A stretch of DNA of 64,000 nt, taken from Moringa oleifera (lineage: Eukaryota > Streptophyta > Magnoliopsida > Brassicales > Moringaceae). The number at the start of each line of letters is the position of its first letter. The first letter of the stretch is position 1. This document shows positions 49,001 to 60,499 of this stretch, one piece after another. A model generated the notes under the pieces. It was not told the DNA's origin, searched no databases, and was given only the letters and a program-made list of their open reading frames with translations. The position numbers were made by a program, and so were the translations under genes. The stretch covers positions 496,001 to 560,000 of the forward strand of contig JAJFZO010000476.1 of assembly GCA_021397835.1 (NCBI GenBank), written 5' to 3'.

Positions 49001-52000
49001 GGTGTTTTTGACAGCTTTTGTCGTTGATGTTCTGCACTAGTGGATTCAATATATATTTGTAACAAATGAATTTCATTATTACTTTCTTCTTTTGCTATTT
49101 GTTCTTGATGTCTTATGACAATTTTCTTCTTGATGCTCTACAGAGCACAAAAATGCCCTTCTGTTGAAGATTGCATCTATTAGGAAACTGATACTTGGTG
49201 CACCATTAAGGGTAATTCTGAAACACCTTGCTTCGAGGACGGTTGCTTCTAATATGGATCGGTTTGTTGCTCTTGTGCATAAACCAAATGAATCCTTTTT
49301 TCTAGTTCCTCAGGTATCGTTAATCCTTCCTTCTTGTGTAACTTTTGTGTTAGAGAAGTGCGATGATTTCATTTTATATTCGTGCTGGTGTTGTACTCTT
49401 ACTTTTTTCCATAGCGTGCCTTTTTGTTCCTTTCTTCTTCCTACTCTCTTTATTCTCGTTATGTCTCTCCACGAATATGCATATCTCTGGCTTAAGGTTC
49501 TTTTAAGTTTTGACATGGATGTTTGTTTTTTGATTGGCTCAGTATTTAGGTTTTTTGATAATTTCCCACTATAGTTTACACTCGAAGAACCAGAGGATAT
49601 TAATATTTCTCATATATTACTAGTAAGGAGAAAAGGGTGACATTATGCATCATGCTTACGTCTTCTTTTGGCCATGGCCATTGAATTGGTACCATCTTTC
49701 CATGCCCAATTCTTTGTAGATGCACCAAACACCTCCTATGCCACGGAATGTGTGCCAAAAGGCAACCCTAAATCTAAACCAATCCTACAACCATCAAAAC
49801 TTCATCATAGTTTACCATTATGAAGTTGGTATAACATAAAACAATGATGACCTACCTTCATTTTCTTCCTAAGAATCTCCTCTTTTGCATTATACCATTT
49901 GAATGCATGACGGTTCTTGCTAGAAGGACCTGAATTTTTTTTAAAAAAAAAGTCATTATGAATTCTTTTAAAAGAAAAGTGGATTTTCGTCGGGATGGTG
50001 AAAAAAAATGATTATAGTAGATGGTGTAGTTTTATTGTTTTTCCTCTCTTATGAATTATTTCGTTTCACTCTTTATTTATAATAAATTAAAAAGAATGCA
50101 CAAATTTTACTTCTTGATAAGCTTGCTTTTGCTTTTGGGAAATGTTGTACTATTAGTAAAAGAGTTGTTGTCCCTGTTGTTGAGCAACTAGATAAAGAAT
50201 ATGAAGAAAATGATGATGATACTGAAATAGATTTGACATAATCAATGTCAATAAATCAGTAACAATTTGAAAGAAAGCATGATGATGTGGAAAGTCAACC
50301 AAAAAAAAGAAATAGAGGAGCGAACATAATTGCTAATAGCATAACTAAATTAGGAAAGAGTTTTGGATGTGGTTAGAAAAAAGTTCAAAACAATTGGGTA
50401 ATGTTGCAAATCGCCTTGGAGTTGTCAAAGATGTGTTTGATGATTTTAGAAGCCTCTTGAATGAGTTGAAGAAAATAAATTTAACAAAACAAGAGTGTTT
50501 TACTGCAATTTAAAAAAAAAAAAAAAACTCTAGTGCCACATTGATTGCACATCTTTTGGGGTTCGAAAGATGTTGACAGTCTTGCATTTATAAAATCATT
50601 AATATAGTTGTTTCTATAGAGATTACCTATTTTGATGATTTTGTTTTTCTGGGTATACGATTATGATTTTATTTGTGCTGATGAAACTTGTGTATATGAA
50701 TGATGACTTATTTTTATTTGATGAAACTTATGCATGAAAATAACTTGAGAACTTAAGGCTTATAAGGGTAATTTTATTATTTTCATAAAATTTATATCAT
50801 ATTTGGTAAGTTATCTGGTGCGCATCAAACACTAGATATGATAAAGGCTTATTGGGCTCATATCCCATCGTACTTCTTGTCTTATCCACCTTTATTCTAT
50901 CTTGACCACCAAACAAGCCTTAAGCTTTTAGAAATCCGATTTGCATTGAATAGCAAATCAAAGGCCAAAGCTATGTGATACTAAGATATAGTGGCCAATT
51001 GTGCAACTTTAATATTTCTTTTTGAACAATAGTTTGAGATTTAAAATATAGTGATTCAAGTGTTGTTGTAAAGATAAGAAACAGATCTACAATTTTGAAG
51101 ATTTAAGTCCTCGAAAATTTGGACTACATTGAATAGCAAATTAGACAAAAGTTACGTGATGTTGAGATATAATGATTAGTTGTGCGACTTTAGCATTTAG
51201 AGATAACTCCTTCATCTAAGTTCCAAATAAAGTGATTTAAGCGATGTTACTCAAATAAGAGGTAGATTTTCAACTTCAAAATTTTAAATCTTTGGAGATT
51301 TAGGTTGCATTAAATATTACGTGATACTGAGATAGAATGATCAGCTACACTGCTGTAGCAATTTGGGGACAACTCTTTTGCTTGAGCTCCAAATAAAGTG
51401 ACTTAAGAAATCTTGTAAAGATAAGAGACAAGGTTATAAATTTTGTATTGAGAGCAAGTGAAGATTCATAACACACCAGTAGCAAATCCCTTTGGCAAAT
51501 CTCACATTAAATATATATATCTTATGCATTTCGTTAATCCCTTATTGATTGAAAATTTTATGTATTTTGCTAATCCCATATCGATTAGAAATCACAAACC
51601 CACATCATCAAATCCCTCTAAATAAAGGTGTCAAATCTTATGCATTTCGCTAATCCCACATTAATTGACTATTGTTATGCTTTTCGACCCTAATTTATGC
51701 ATCATGATTTATCAGAATTTTTTATTTGCTCGGGGTTACCGATGTGATTCAATTAGTGCTATCTAATCCGATTGGGCTTCCCAAACCGATTGGATTTCAA
51801 GGATAGGTTTTGTTGTGTGTTTCAATTGACTCATTTGAGTTTCAAGGTCAAGTCATGCTACATGCTACATGCTTCAATCAGGCAACTCGATGCTGTGAAG
51901 TTCCCTGGCCCTCATGGGATTTCATTTTTCAAAGGAATTAATAAAACCTTATCTTTTAGATGCTATCTTGATAATAAACTTCCTGATGTTATGTAATACA

Positions 52001-55000
52001 CAAGCAAAAAAGGTAAAGAGGACAAAGATCATCAGAGCAAAACAAGGTTATCATTAACATCAATATCAAATAGATCAAAACAATAAAAAATGAACAAACC
52101 TATGACCTTGTACGTGTCTTGCATAGGTTTTCTTCTTGATCAGGTTTGACTTTATCCTAAAGTTGGCCACATGAGGTTCATTATATGTTGGGCTCAACCC
52201 GAAGTTGAGTTTTGTGAGAATGACTAGTTTTTCTGAAGGCTCCCAAATCATCCCTTTGTGAGACTAGCAAGGATACCCTTGATACTACATTGATTCCTTC
52301 GAATGTATAATGGCAATAATGCCATCTGATCATCTCAAAAAATGATAGAGTATTTGAGGTTCGACTACATACAGCTTAGCTCAGGTGTAAAACTTATATA
52401 AAACGTGCGAGGTAATGTGTGCAAGGTTCGTATAAAGTATAAAGTGTTAACGAAGCTCTAACAAGCAGTAAAGCAAACAAAATAAGTAGTAGAGCAACCA
52501 TGCACAAAACACAGAATTGGCTAAAACAAGCAACAAACCATTACTGTTGGGAATTAAATTCAAATTTCAATCTTCGAAATCCGGAAAATAGTTCTTGCTT
52601 AATATTTGGTTTAACTCTCTTAATCCTTAGTGGAGTCACTTATCACAACGAGTTTTAAGAGTACCAAAGTGAATTAATTGGATTGAAAATAATTTTGATG
52701 CCTTTACGTGGTTTAAAAGAAAATAAAATAAAACGAAATCGTCACCAATCTATATTATGATATGATTGGCCAGCAAAGTTAAATTTTATTTTCAAAGAAC
52801 TTTTTTATAAGAGGAAAAAGCAAAAATAAACAAAAGAAAAGACAATTGATTGTTTTCTAAAGAAATAGATCCAGGAGTCGATTATATGTGGGGAAGGATT
52901 GGCATCCCTACCAATTAAACAATGCTATTTTTTAGTATTGAAATCGATTTGAAATTTGAAGATAATTGCCCCAACTAAGAAAGAATGCTTTGCATATGCA
53001 TGAAAGAGTGTTGAGATTTCACGCTCATTCCATCTCTTCTACTCAAAACATTTTATGAGGATATCATATCTAGCACTCGCTTAATCTTCCATTCTCCAAA
53101 ACCATTTTTAGAGCAAATTTTATGATGGAACTCCAGATTTCACACTTACTCGAATCCTTTGTTCCAAAATCCAAAGCCATTTTGTTTGAGAACATAAGAG
53201 ATCAACACTCACTTCTCTCTCTTATTCTTGAAAATGATTTTGAAAGCATGACAAACAATATTTGTTGACATTTTAATAGAATTAAAAGATTGGAGCTAAA
53301 TCACCAAACAACACATTATTTCTTATTTTTCAAAATCAATATTTAAAAATTTATAATTAAACTAATTTAAAGAATATCTAATGCCTTTTAATTTCTTTCA
53401 TATTTTCTATTCACGTTTTTATTTTCTTTTTATTCTTTCTTTTCAGTTTTCTATCTTTATTTAATATCTTATTGTAATTAATATTGCAAATAAGAAATTC
53501 ATGAAAAACTACTCCCATTTTTTTACTACTAACAATTATTCTAATATTATTTTTGGGCACAACAATTATTCTAAAATTATAAGGAAATGTGAGAACAAAT
53601 TCAATACTTGAAATTTAAACTACGATTTCTACTAATCAATTGCAATTCTATTGGAGGGAATTTATTTTACAATTGTCTACTTCTACTATTACAAGAATTG
53701 AAAAAGAAAAAAATTTACTTGCAGAAGTGTGAAATCCGTAAAGCTATTCCGAAGCTCCAATCTCACTAAGACTTGTTTGATACTTTGTTAATGATCAATT
53801 ATGAGCTTGGCACCACTATTTATAGGGGTTTGGTGGTTTTTGGTTCGTAGTTTCTAATTGATATGAAATTAGCACGATACATAAGATTTTCAATCACTAT
53901 GGGATTAGAGAAATGCATAAGATTTTCAATCAAATATGGGATCTGCTAGAGGAATCAGTCACCAGTGTCTGCATTTTCATTTGCTCTCAACACAAAATTT
54001 GTAGCCTTTTCTTATCTTTGCAACATCGCTTGAATCATATAGCTGATCACTCTATCATAGCATCATGTAGCTGCTACCTTGATTTGCTATCCAACACAGT
54101 TCAGAATGTCCAAAGACTTAAACCCTCAAAGTTGTAAATCTATCTTTTATCTTTATAACACCGCTTGAATCACTTCATTGGAGTAAAGACAAAGGAGTTA
54201 TCTCCAAAATACTAAAGTTGCACAGTTGATCACTATATCTCAGTATCGCATAGCTTTGGCCTTGATTTGTTATCCAATGCAGCCCTAACCTGCAAAGACT
54301 GAAAATATCGAATTTGTAGATCTGTCTCTTGTCTTTTTAAAGCATCTTTAATCGCTTCAATTGTATCTTGGACGAAGAAGTTATGTTCAAAGTACTGTTG
54401 TTACGTTGTAGAAGGGAAAGAGAGAAAAACAGAAAGAGGGTTTTGCTTTCTTTACTTTCAAGTCAGTTCAGACCTGACTCGGGTCCAATGGACGAGGTCA
54501 GATTGGTTTTTTTGTTTGTTTTTTCGAGCATCCACAAACCCTCAGCTTGTATCTCATATGGTCGGTCCCTCATTTTGACTCTTTATTCTAAAACAGTTAG
54601 GTCCAACCCCTTGATTCTTTGATAATAACAAAATTAGGTGTCTACACTATTTATATTGCTGTACATTCATTTAAACAGCAATAAGAAGGAAACTTCAGTT
54701 TCTCTCCTAATTCTTCAGCTTTTGCCTCTAAAATGTCCATTGGCTTATCATGTTTTGCCTTGTTATCCATATTTATATTTTATTGGACTGGACATTCTGC
54801 TTAATGAATGACAGTAACTGTTTATGGCAGGCAGAAAAGGTCACAGTGGTGTTCCCTATGAAATTTAAGGACTCCATAGATATTGTTCTTGCAACTTCCT
54901 TCTTGCAGGTACAGGAAATATATAATCTTAATTATTTTGTTAGAGCATTTTAAACATGTATCTCACGTTCAAAATGGGTTTGAAATAGTCGATATTAGTG

Positions 55001-58000
55001 TTTGCTGACATGAATCTTATTCTCTTGTTGAAGACCTCTAGCAGACCTCCTGTTATAACCCATCACTGGCTTATGGTAAGTGTATTACTTACAAGGTACT
55101 GTTATCTTTCAGGAATTTGTGGAGGCAAGGCGTACAGCTGGATTGAATAATGCTCCTTCTTGTTTGTGGTCTCCTTCTCCTCCTTCAGAACTTAAAGGAG
55201 CTCCTGAAGAAGCATTATCCGTAAATGCAGGATTTGTATCTTTTGGTAATATATGATGAATAGGTAGAGTTATATTTTTTTTCCCTGTTAAACAAATTAT
55301 AATGTATTCGACTTTGCAGTTATTTTCCCTCGACATGTGGAAGGAAAAAGGTTGGATGGTACTGTGTGGAGCTTATCTACATTTCATGCATATGTTAATT
55401 ATCATGTTAAGGTCAGTTTGCTGTTGCCCTCTCCTGTTTTTTGCATTTTCTATCTTTCTTAAATTATGAAAATGCATATTTTATATCACTTATTCATAAA
55501 CCACATTATAGTCATGGAAGGGAAGTGATTTAGTATCTCTTTCCAGGACAACAAAACCTTGAATTTTTTTAATGTATGTTGACTAGATTTTGGGGCGTTT
55601 CTCTGATGCCTTGCTAAAGTCTTGAGCTTGTAAGTGCAAGGGTCACATTCAAGCCTTAAGGAAGGTTACCTCATGCGATGTTGCTGAAAGTTAGGATTTC
55701 ATCTAATTCACCCCTAATCCTGGTTGAACTATAATGAGATAGTGACCATTCTTATGTTGTTTATACTTGTGTGATATATGCATCTGTGCATGAAGGAACA
55801 GAGTAAATAGAAAACACAATCATTGATGATTAGAAAAGATTGAGACAACTCTAAACTCAAGGAGTACTTAAAACCCTTGAAAAATTTTATTTCATATACA
55901 AAAGCCACAGGATTCACTGTCTATTAGGGAAACCTGAAAAGTGCAGTAGTCAATCTAAAAAGCTGATGTACTAAAGAAATGTGCATTTTAGGACCGTTGT
56001 TAGCATCTAGTTAACAAGTTACTTTAGAAACAAAATGCATGTCAATCCTTCTCTCCCCTTGAAAGGGAGCCTGTAATGAGCTCAGGGAACAATTTATGGT
56101 TTTTTTTTTTTTTTCCCTGAGAGACACAAACAAATTTAGTGAATTAACCCTAAGTTCAATGGTGCAAAGTAATTAAAGATGAGTCAATGAAAGCCAATAC
56201 TAACTATAATTCCATGCAAATCAAGTTGTGTATTAATCTTCATCTTCTTTGATTTCTTTTTCTTCATCAAAACCCGTTGTTGAACTAAAGTCGGGGGCAA
56301 AATTTTACCAAATTAATATAACAACAATGGATATAATTAATATAGACAAAAAATGAATATGTGTGGAAGTGTGAATGCAGAGGATGCTTCCCATGTACAA
56401 GTAACGTTAACTATTTACAAAGCAGAAGTTCCATAAACTTTGCAGTTCTACTTCATTTACACAATAATTCCCATATCCTGATAATTTAATATCAATCCCA
56501 TCTATCTTTTATGTGACCCAGCTTGAGTTTCCAATCCGTCAAAAGCGCTCTTATTTCTCTCTCCTTATACCATCCAAAAAATCAATAGAGGAACTAGCAT
56601 CGTAACTTTTCTCTTAACTTTAGATATAGGGAGCCTTTGCCAAGCCCTTAGCTCAATCACCACAGACCCGAAAATCACCCACTGTACTCCTAACATCTAT
56701 AATGCACACTCCCAAATATTTCGAATCTAACAACACCATAATAGAATATGACGCACTAGTCTTACATAGAAATCATTTGTTCAACCAAACCTACCCTCTT
56801 TTCTTTAAGTTATCAATGATTGAGAGCTTATCCCATGTTGCTTTCTAAGTAAAGAATACCACTTTAGGAGGGGTTTCACATTCCAAATCAGTTTCCATGG
56901 AAATACTTGCCTCCCATTTTGACGAAGTTCCTCCATTACCTTCAACAAAGATTTCCTCCTTTCCAAATAAATGTATCCTTACTCTGACTATTAGGTTTAA
57001 TTCTATAAATTCACTCAAAAATCTGTCCAAACGTTTCCATCTCCCAATCTTATTCCAACCTTCTGAAGTCCACCTTCCAAGTAAACTTATTCTCTCGCCA
57101 TCTTACATGCTTTCCCACCCACGTCCCCTTATTTCTAGTCAAGCTATACAAGCCTGGGAATTCTATCGCCAAAGTTTTATTTCCACAATAGACGGCCAAA
57201 ATCTTACTGCCTGACCTTCACCCACCTTGAACCCCACCCAAGGCACAAAGTCCAACCCAATATTCCTAATTGCTTTCCAAACCCTCGTGCCATATGGCTC
57301 CCACATTACGAATGAGACTCATCCACCCTCTAACCCATATCTAGCCACCACTACCTTTCTCCATAGAGTTTCCCTTTGTACCATAAACAACCATAACCAT
57401 TTACCTAAAAAGGCCACATTAAAAGCAAAGAGGCTTGATACCTAGAACCCCTTATTTCATTGATCCTTGAATCGTTTTCCATCATATGAGGTGATATTTA
57501 AAGTTATCACCCAAGTTGTCCTAAAGAAATTTTTGCTGTAGCTGCTCCAACCAGAGTGCCACATTCCTTTGGAATAGTAAATAAAGACAAAATAAACTGA
57601 TATGCTTGATAGCGTGCTATTAATTCTAGTCATACTACCCTTCTTGATAGGTACATCCTCTTCAACCCTGCAAACTTCCTCTCAATTACTTTGAATATTT
57701 TCAAAAGTCTATCCATTTAGCTTACACCACCAGAGGATGCTTCTTCTACTCACCAAAATGGGTTCTCTTTACATGTGATAGTTGTGATGTATGAATCATG
57801 TGCTATAGGTTCACTAATTTTCTGGTTGGTTTTTTTTTGTCTTTTTCTTTTTTGTGAATGACATTCTCATCAGGGAAATACTTCCCACTAAATTTTACCA
57901 ATACCAAATGCTTATAATATAGGTGATTTGATATTATGAACAGTAGTAGTTTCTGTGTTATGCTAGATAATTGAAATGGTCTTAAAGACATGTTAACATT

Positions 58001-59182
58001 TTACACTTGATACTTACTCTTGGAATGTGCTATTATTGTTCTCATTTTAGAAGTTGGGATGATATTACCGAGTGTATTATATTTATGAAGTTTTAATTTA
58101 TGTCATCTTCACATATTTCCTTGCTTACATTTAGAAAGTCTTGTTATTTTCCCTTTTGACTGTATGTTCTGGCACACTGGCATTAATGTCTTTATTTTAG
58201 TGTATCATGTTCTCATTTAAATGCTTGTCTTAGTTCTATGTGCAATAGTTTTCTTTTATCAATTAATTGTATTTATCAGTGCTCAGAGGGCTTCATGCAC
58301 ACTCGGATGCGGCGTCGTGTGGAGTCCCTGATTCAAGTAAGATTTTTTATTTTCCAACTGTATGCAGTTTCTATCTTATATGGCCATTTCACTTTCTGTC
58401 AAAAAGTGTCTCAAGTTTGATCATGTATTGATGTGGTCTATTGTAGTATGTCTAGTACTGAACTTCTTGAAGCTGATTAAACATGAGTTTTTGGATCTTG
58501 CCAATTTGCAAATTATTGTCATCAGCAAAGAAAAAAATTTGCTTGTGGACACAGTAATTGCATCCATGTAAACTCATGTGCTTAGGCAGCCACATCTGTT
58601 AGGGTGTATGAGTGGGTTTTCTCTGGATCTGGTTAGCATGCAATTTTTGGTATTTTTGCTCTTATGTTTTCATTGTATGATTGTCCCTAGCAAAGATAGG
58701 TGTAATTGGAAGGAATATTATTTTTGTGGTACCTGTAACGAGTACCAGGTGGCCTTAGGCTTCAGCTGAGGTGGAAAGATGGTGGAATTTGGATAGCTCT
58801 GCAAGTTTTTTTACGTCTTACTAATTAACAAAATTGAGTTCTAGAATCTTGTTTCAAATCTTTGGCCGTGGACTTGCTTTTTGGAAGTCAAGTACTTGTA
58901 TTAGTTTATTCAGAGGTTGTAACTCAGGTAGTTGTTTCTCAATATTTTTCTTGCCAGTATATTTTGTTTCGTAAAGTCTGTGTACCTTTTGTGCCATAGG
59001 CTTTGGACAGTGCAAAACCAGATTCTGAAAGGACAAAGAAAACTGTGAATAGCAGATCTTTCAAGCGGCTGGTATGTTATTAGAACAAATTACCTTACAG
59101 CTTTGGCAAGCCACAATGATGATTTGGCTTATATGTTGTCTCATTGTAGAGCCTCAATGACTCTCGGGTCAATTCGAATTGA
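46026..59182 (+). CDS. ARPC2A: Actin-related protein 2/3 complex subunit 2 (ARPC2, p34)
   Basis: Ten exons in phase: 46026-46087, 47424-47490, 47686-47893, 49144-49313, 54831-54908, 55113-55245, 55320-55411, 58280-58336, 59000-59071, 59150-59182. They give 323 residues, close to the plant ARPC2A length of about 318. Diagnostic blocks are MILLQSHSRFLLQTLLN, LDYNWVEFDDVRYHIQ, KATYGAAVQILDPPRDGFNL, GAPLRVILKHLASRTV, KVTVVFPMKFKDSIDIVLA, LATSFLQEFVEARRTAGLNN, FVIFPRHVEGKRLDGTVW and CSEGFMHTRMRRRVESLIQ. ARPC2 and ARPC4 form the structural core of Arp2/3 and contact the mother actin filament. In Arabidopsis the gene is DISTORTED2, needed for trichome and epidermal cell shape. Intron 4 (5.5 kb) and intron 7 (2.9 kb) are swollen by transposon remnants, yet all exon borders are intact GT-AG. 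A polyadenylation-type AATAAA lies at 59666-59671. Confidence 0.96.
50020..50525 (+). mobile_element. Possible decayed MYB/SANT-like transposon accessory gene in ARPC2 intron 4
   Basis: The plus-strand translation, interrupted by stops and frameshifts, includes AFAFGK, KRVVVPVVEQLDKEYEEND and later NRLGVVKDVFDDFRSLLNEL. The acidic linker after a degenerate DNA-binding-like part recalls plant MYB/SANT-like proteins linked to Harbinger-type elements. The similarity is by eye only, and the copy is clearly non-functional. Confidence 0.3.
50930..54646. mobile_element. Transposon-derived block with inverted repeat arms in ARPC2 intron 4
   Basis: The left arm (about 50930-51480) holds three diverged tandem units with words such as GATACTGAGATAGAATGATCA and CTCCAAATAAAGTGA. 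The right arm (about 53960-54375) is the same family in reverse orientation: 50954-51020 matches the complement of about 54213-54280 with few mismatches. Inner flanks also invert: TTATGCATTTCGCTAATCCCA near 51520-51660 against 53870-53940. Between them is non-coding retroelement-like sequence. A TG...CA unit (about 52545-54646, TGTTGGGAATTAAATTC to GGTGTCTACA) could be a solo LTR, though I see no matching target duplication. No intact open frame remains. Confidence 0.6.
56230..57780 (-). mobile_element. Decayed LINE (non-LTR retrotransposon) fragment in ARPC2 intron 7
   Basis: The minus-strand translation, broken by stops and frameshifts, keeps the order of a plant L1-type reverse transcriptase C-terminus. 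First, at about 57720-57500, come KFAGLKRMYLSRRVV and FILSLFTIPKECG. Then about 57190-57010 has EFPGLYSLTRNKGTWVGKH and KVDFRRLE. Then the zf-RVT region (about 56900-56780) has PPKVVFF, KATWDKLSIIDNLKKRG. It lies antisense to ARPC2. Too many lesions exist for activity. The 5' part of the element is missing, as is usual for LINE copies. Confidence 0.8.
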
Positions 59183-60200
59183 TAATGTGTCTGGAGTCAG
59201 TGTGCCCCCTTGGATTATCAGATACAAATCTGCTTGCCTCTGGGTAATGGAGATTTCTGAGGGTGCTTGTTTTGGTTCTGGGTCGTGGAGATTTTTGAAT
59301 GTGCTTGTATTTTGTATGTAAATTGGGATTCATGTTTTTTCCTCGTCTACCTCGAACCAGAGAGCTCCATTTCATTGGCCTGAGCAGTGATGTTTTGTCC
59401 CTTTATATGAATCATTGATTTTGGTAAATCTAAAGAAGATGGTCTGATAAGTGTACCAATGAGAATTCATCAGTTTTAGGAGCTTTGAATTTTTGGTAGC
59501 AGGGAAGTTGGTTCTTTTCATTGTCATAGAATAATATTTAATAGCGTAAAATAATATCTATGGATTCAGTAGAAATGCAATATCAACTACTTTTTTTATG
59601 GGACTATTTGAGTTGTTATTTTCTGAAACTTGTGTGATCTCTACTCTTCCACGGGGAATTTTGGAAATAAAATTGCTTGATACTCAAAGAAAAAAAAAGA
59701 AAAAGAAAAGTTACATAAGCATACTTGTTATGCAAGGAATGGTCCTGTTAAGAAAATTTAATAATTAAATGTGGAAGAATATGAGATGAATATTAAAAGA
59801 AATTAAGAAAAATCAATGCAAGGAAAAAATTCAAATACTATTCATTAATGACTCGGTAAAGATAATCTTGTGATACTACAGTTTTAAAGATAATATGAAA
59901 AAAATTAACAATAATATTTAATAAATAAATATAATCTTTTAAAAAGAGATGAAAGCATGTTTCAAAAAAGAATGTGATAAGAAAAAAAATTATTTGCATT
60001 TAATTGTTTCAACATATTACTTGAATTTTAGATTTTTTATTGAAAATATAAATCATTAAATTTTTTTATCAGTTTATTAAAAAATAATTTGTATATTATA
60101 AAATAAATTAAAAACGATAAACTTTTAAAGAAGCTAAGATGGCAAATGGGATGGTCACTTAATTGAGTTTCCTATTCGGCCATTCTTCTGTTCTTGTGGT
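59183..60200 (+). other. ARPC2 3' UTR followed by AT-rich DNA
   Basis: The first roughly 500 bases fit a 3' UTR with AATAAA at 59666-59671 followed by A-rich sequence. From about 59700 to 60120 the DNA is AT-rich and without coding signs. Confidence 0.5.
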
Positions 60201-60276
60201 TGCTAAGCTCTTAGTGGCTGGTGGGCTCTCTTTTTGTATTCTTGATCCAAAATTATTATATTTTGCTGCATTATAG

Positions 60277-60492
60277 AGCCCGTACTCTTACTATTGTTAT
60301 GCCATCAAAACACTCCCTGACTTTGACATTATTATGTCTGTTGTCGGATTCTCCAAGTCGTTCATTGTCTTATTCTCTCCTATATATCACCAACTTTGGC
60401 TATTTTTTGTCTGCTGTGATCCATCTTCACCATTCCTTAGCAGCAACAGGCAGGCCTTTAGAAACTGCTTCATACCTTCTGCCTTTTGGTAA
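60277..60492 (+). other. Possible alternative terminal exon of ARPC2 (weak)
   Basis: An acceptor ATTATAG is followed by a 71-codon open frame in the phase needed to join ARPC2 exon 9 (ends 59071). It starts SPYSYYCYAIKTLPDFD and ends in TAA. It does not resemble the normal ARPC2 tail, and a frame of this length could be chance. Confidence 0.15.
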
Positions 60493-60499
60493 AATGGGC

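Noticed and set aside
52545..54646. Clear solo LTR with target duplication
   Set aside because: The ends are TG and CA, but the five bases on each side do not match, so a clean solo LTR is not shown.
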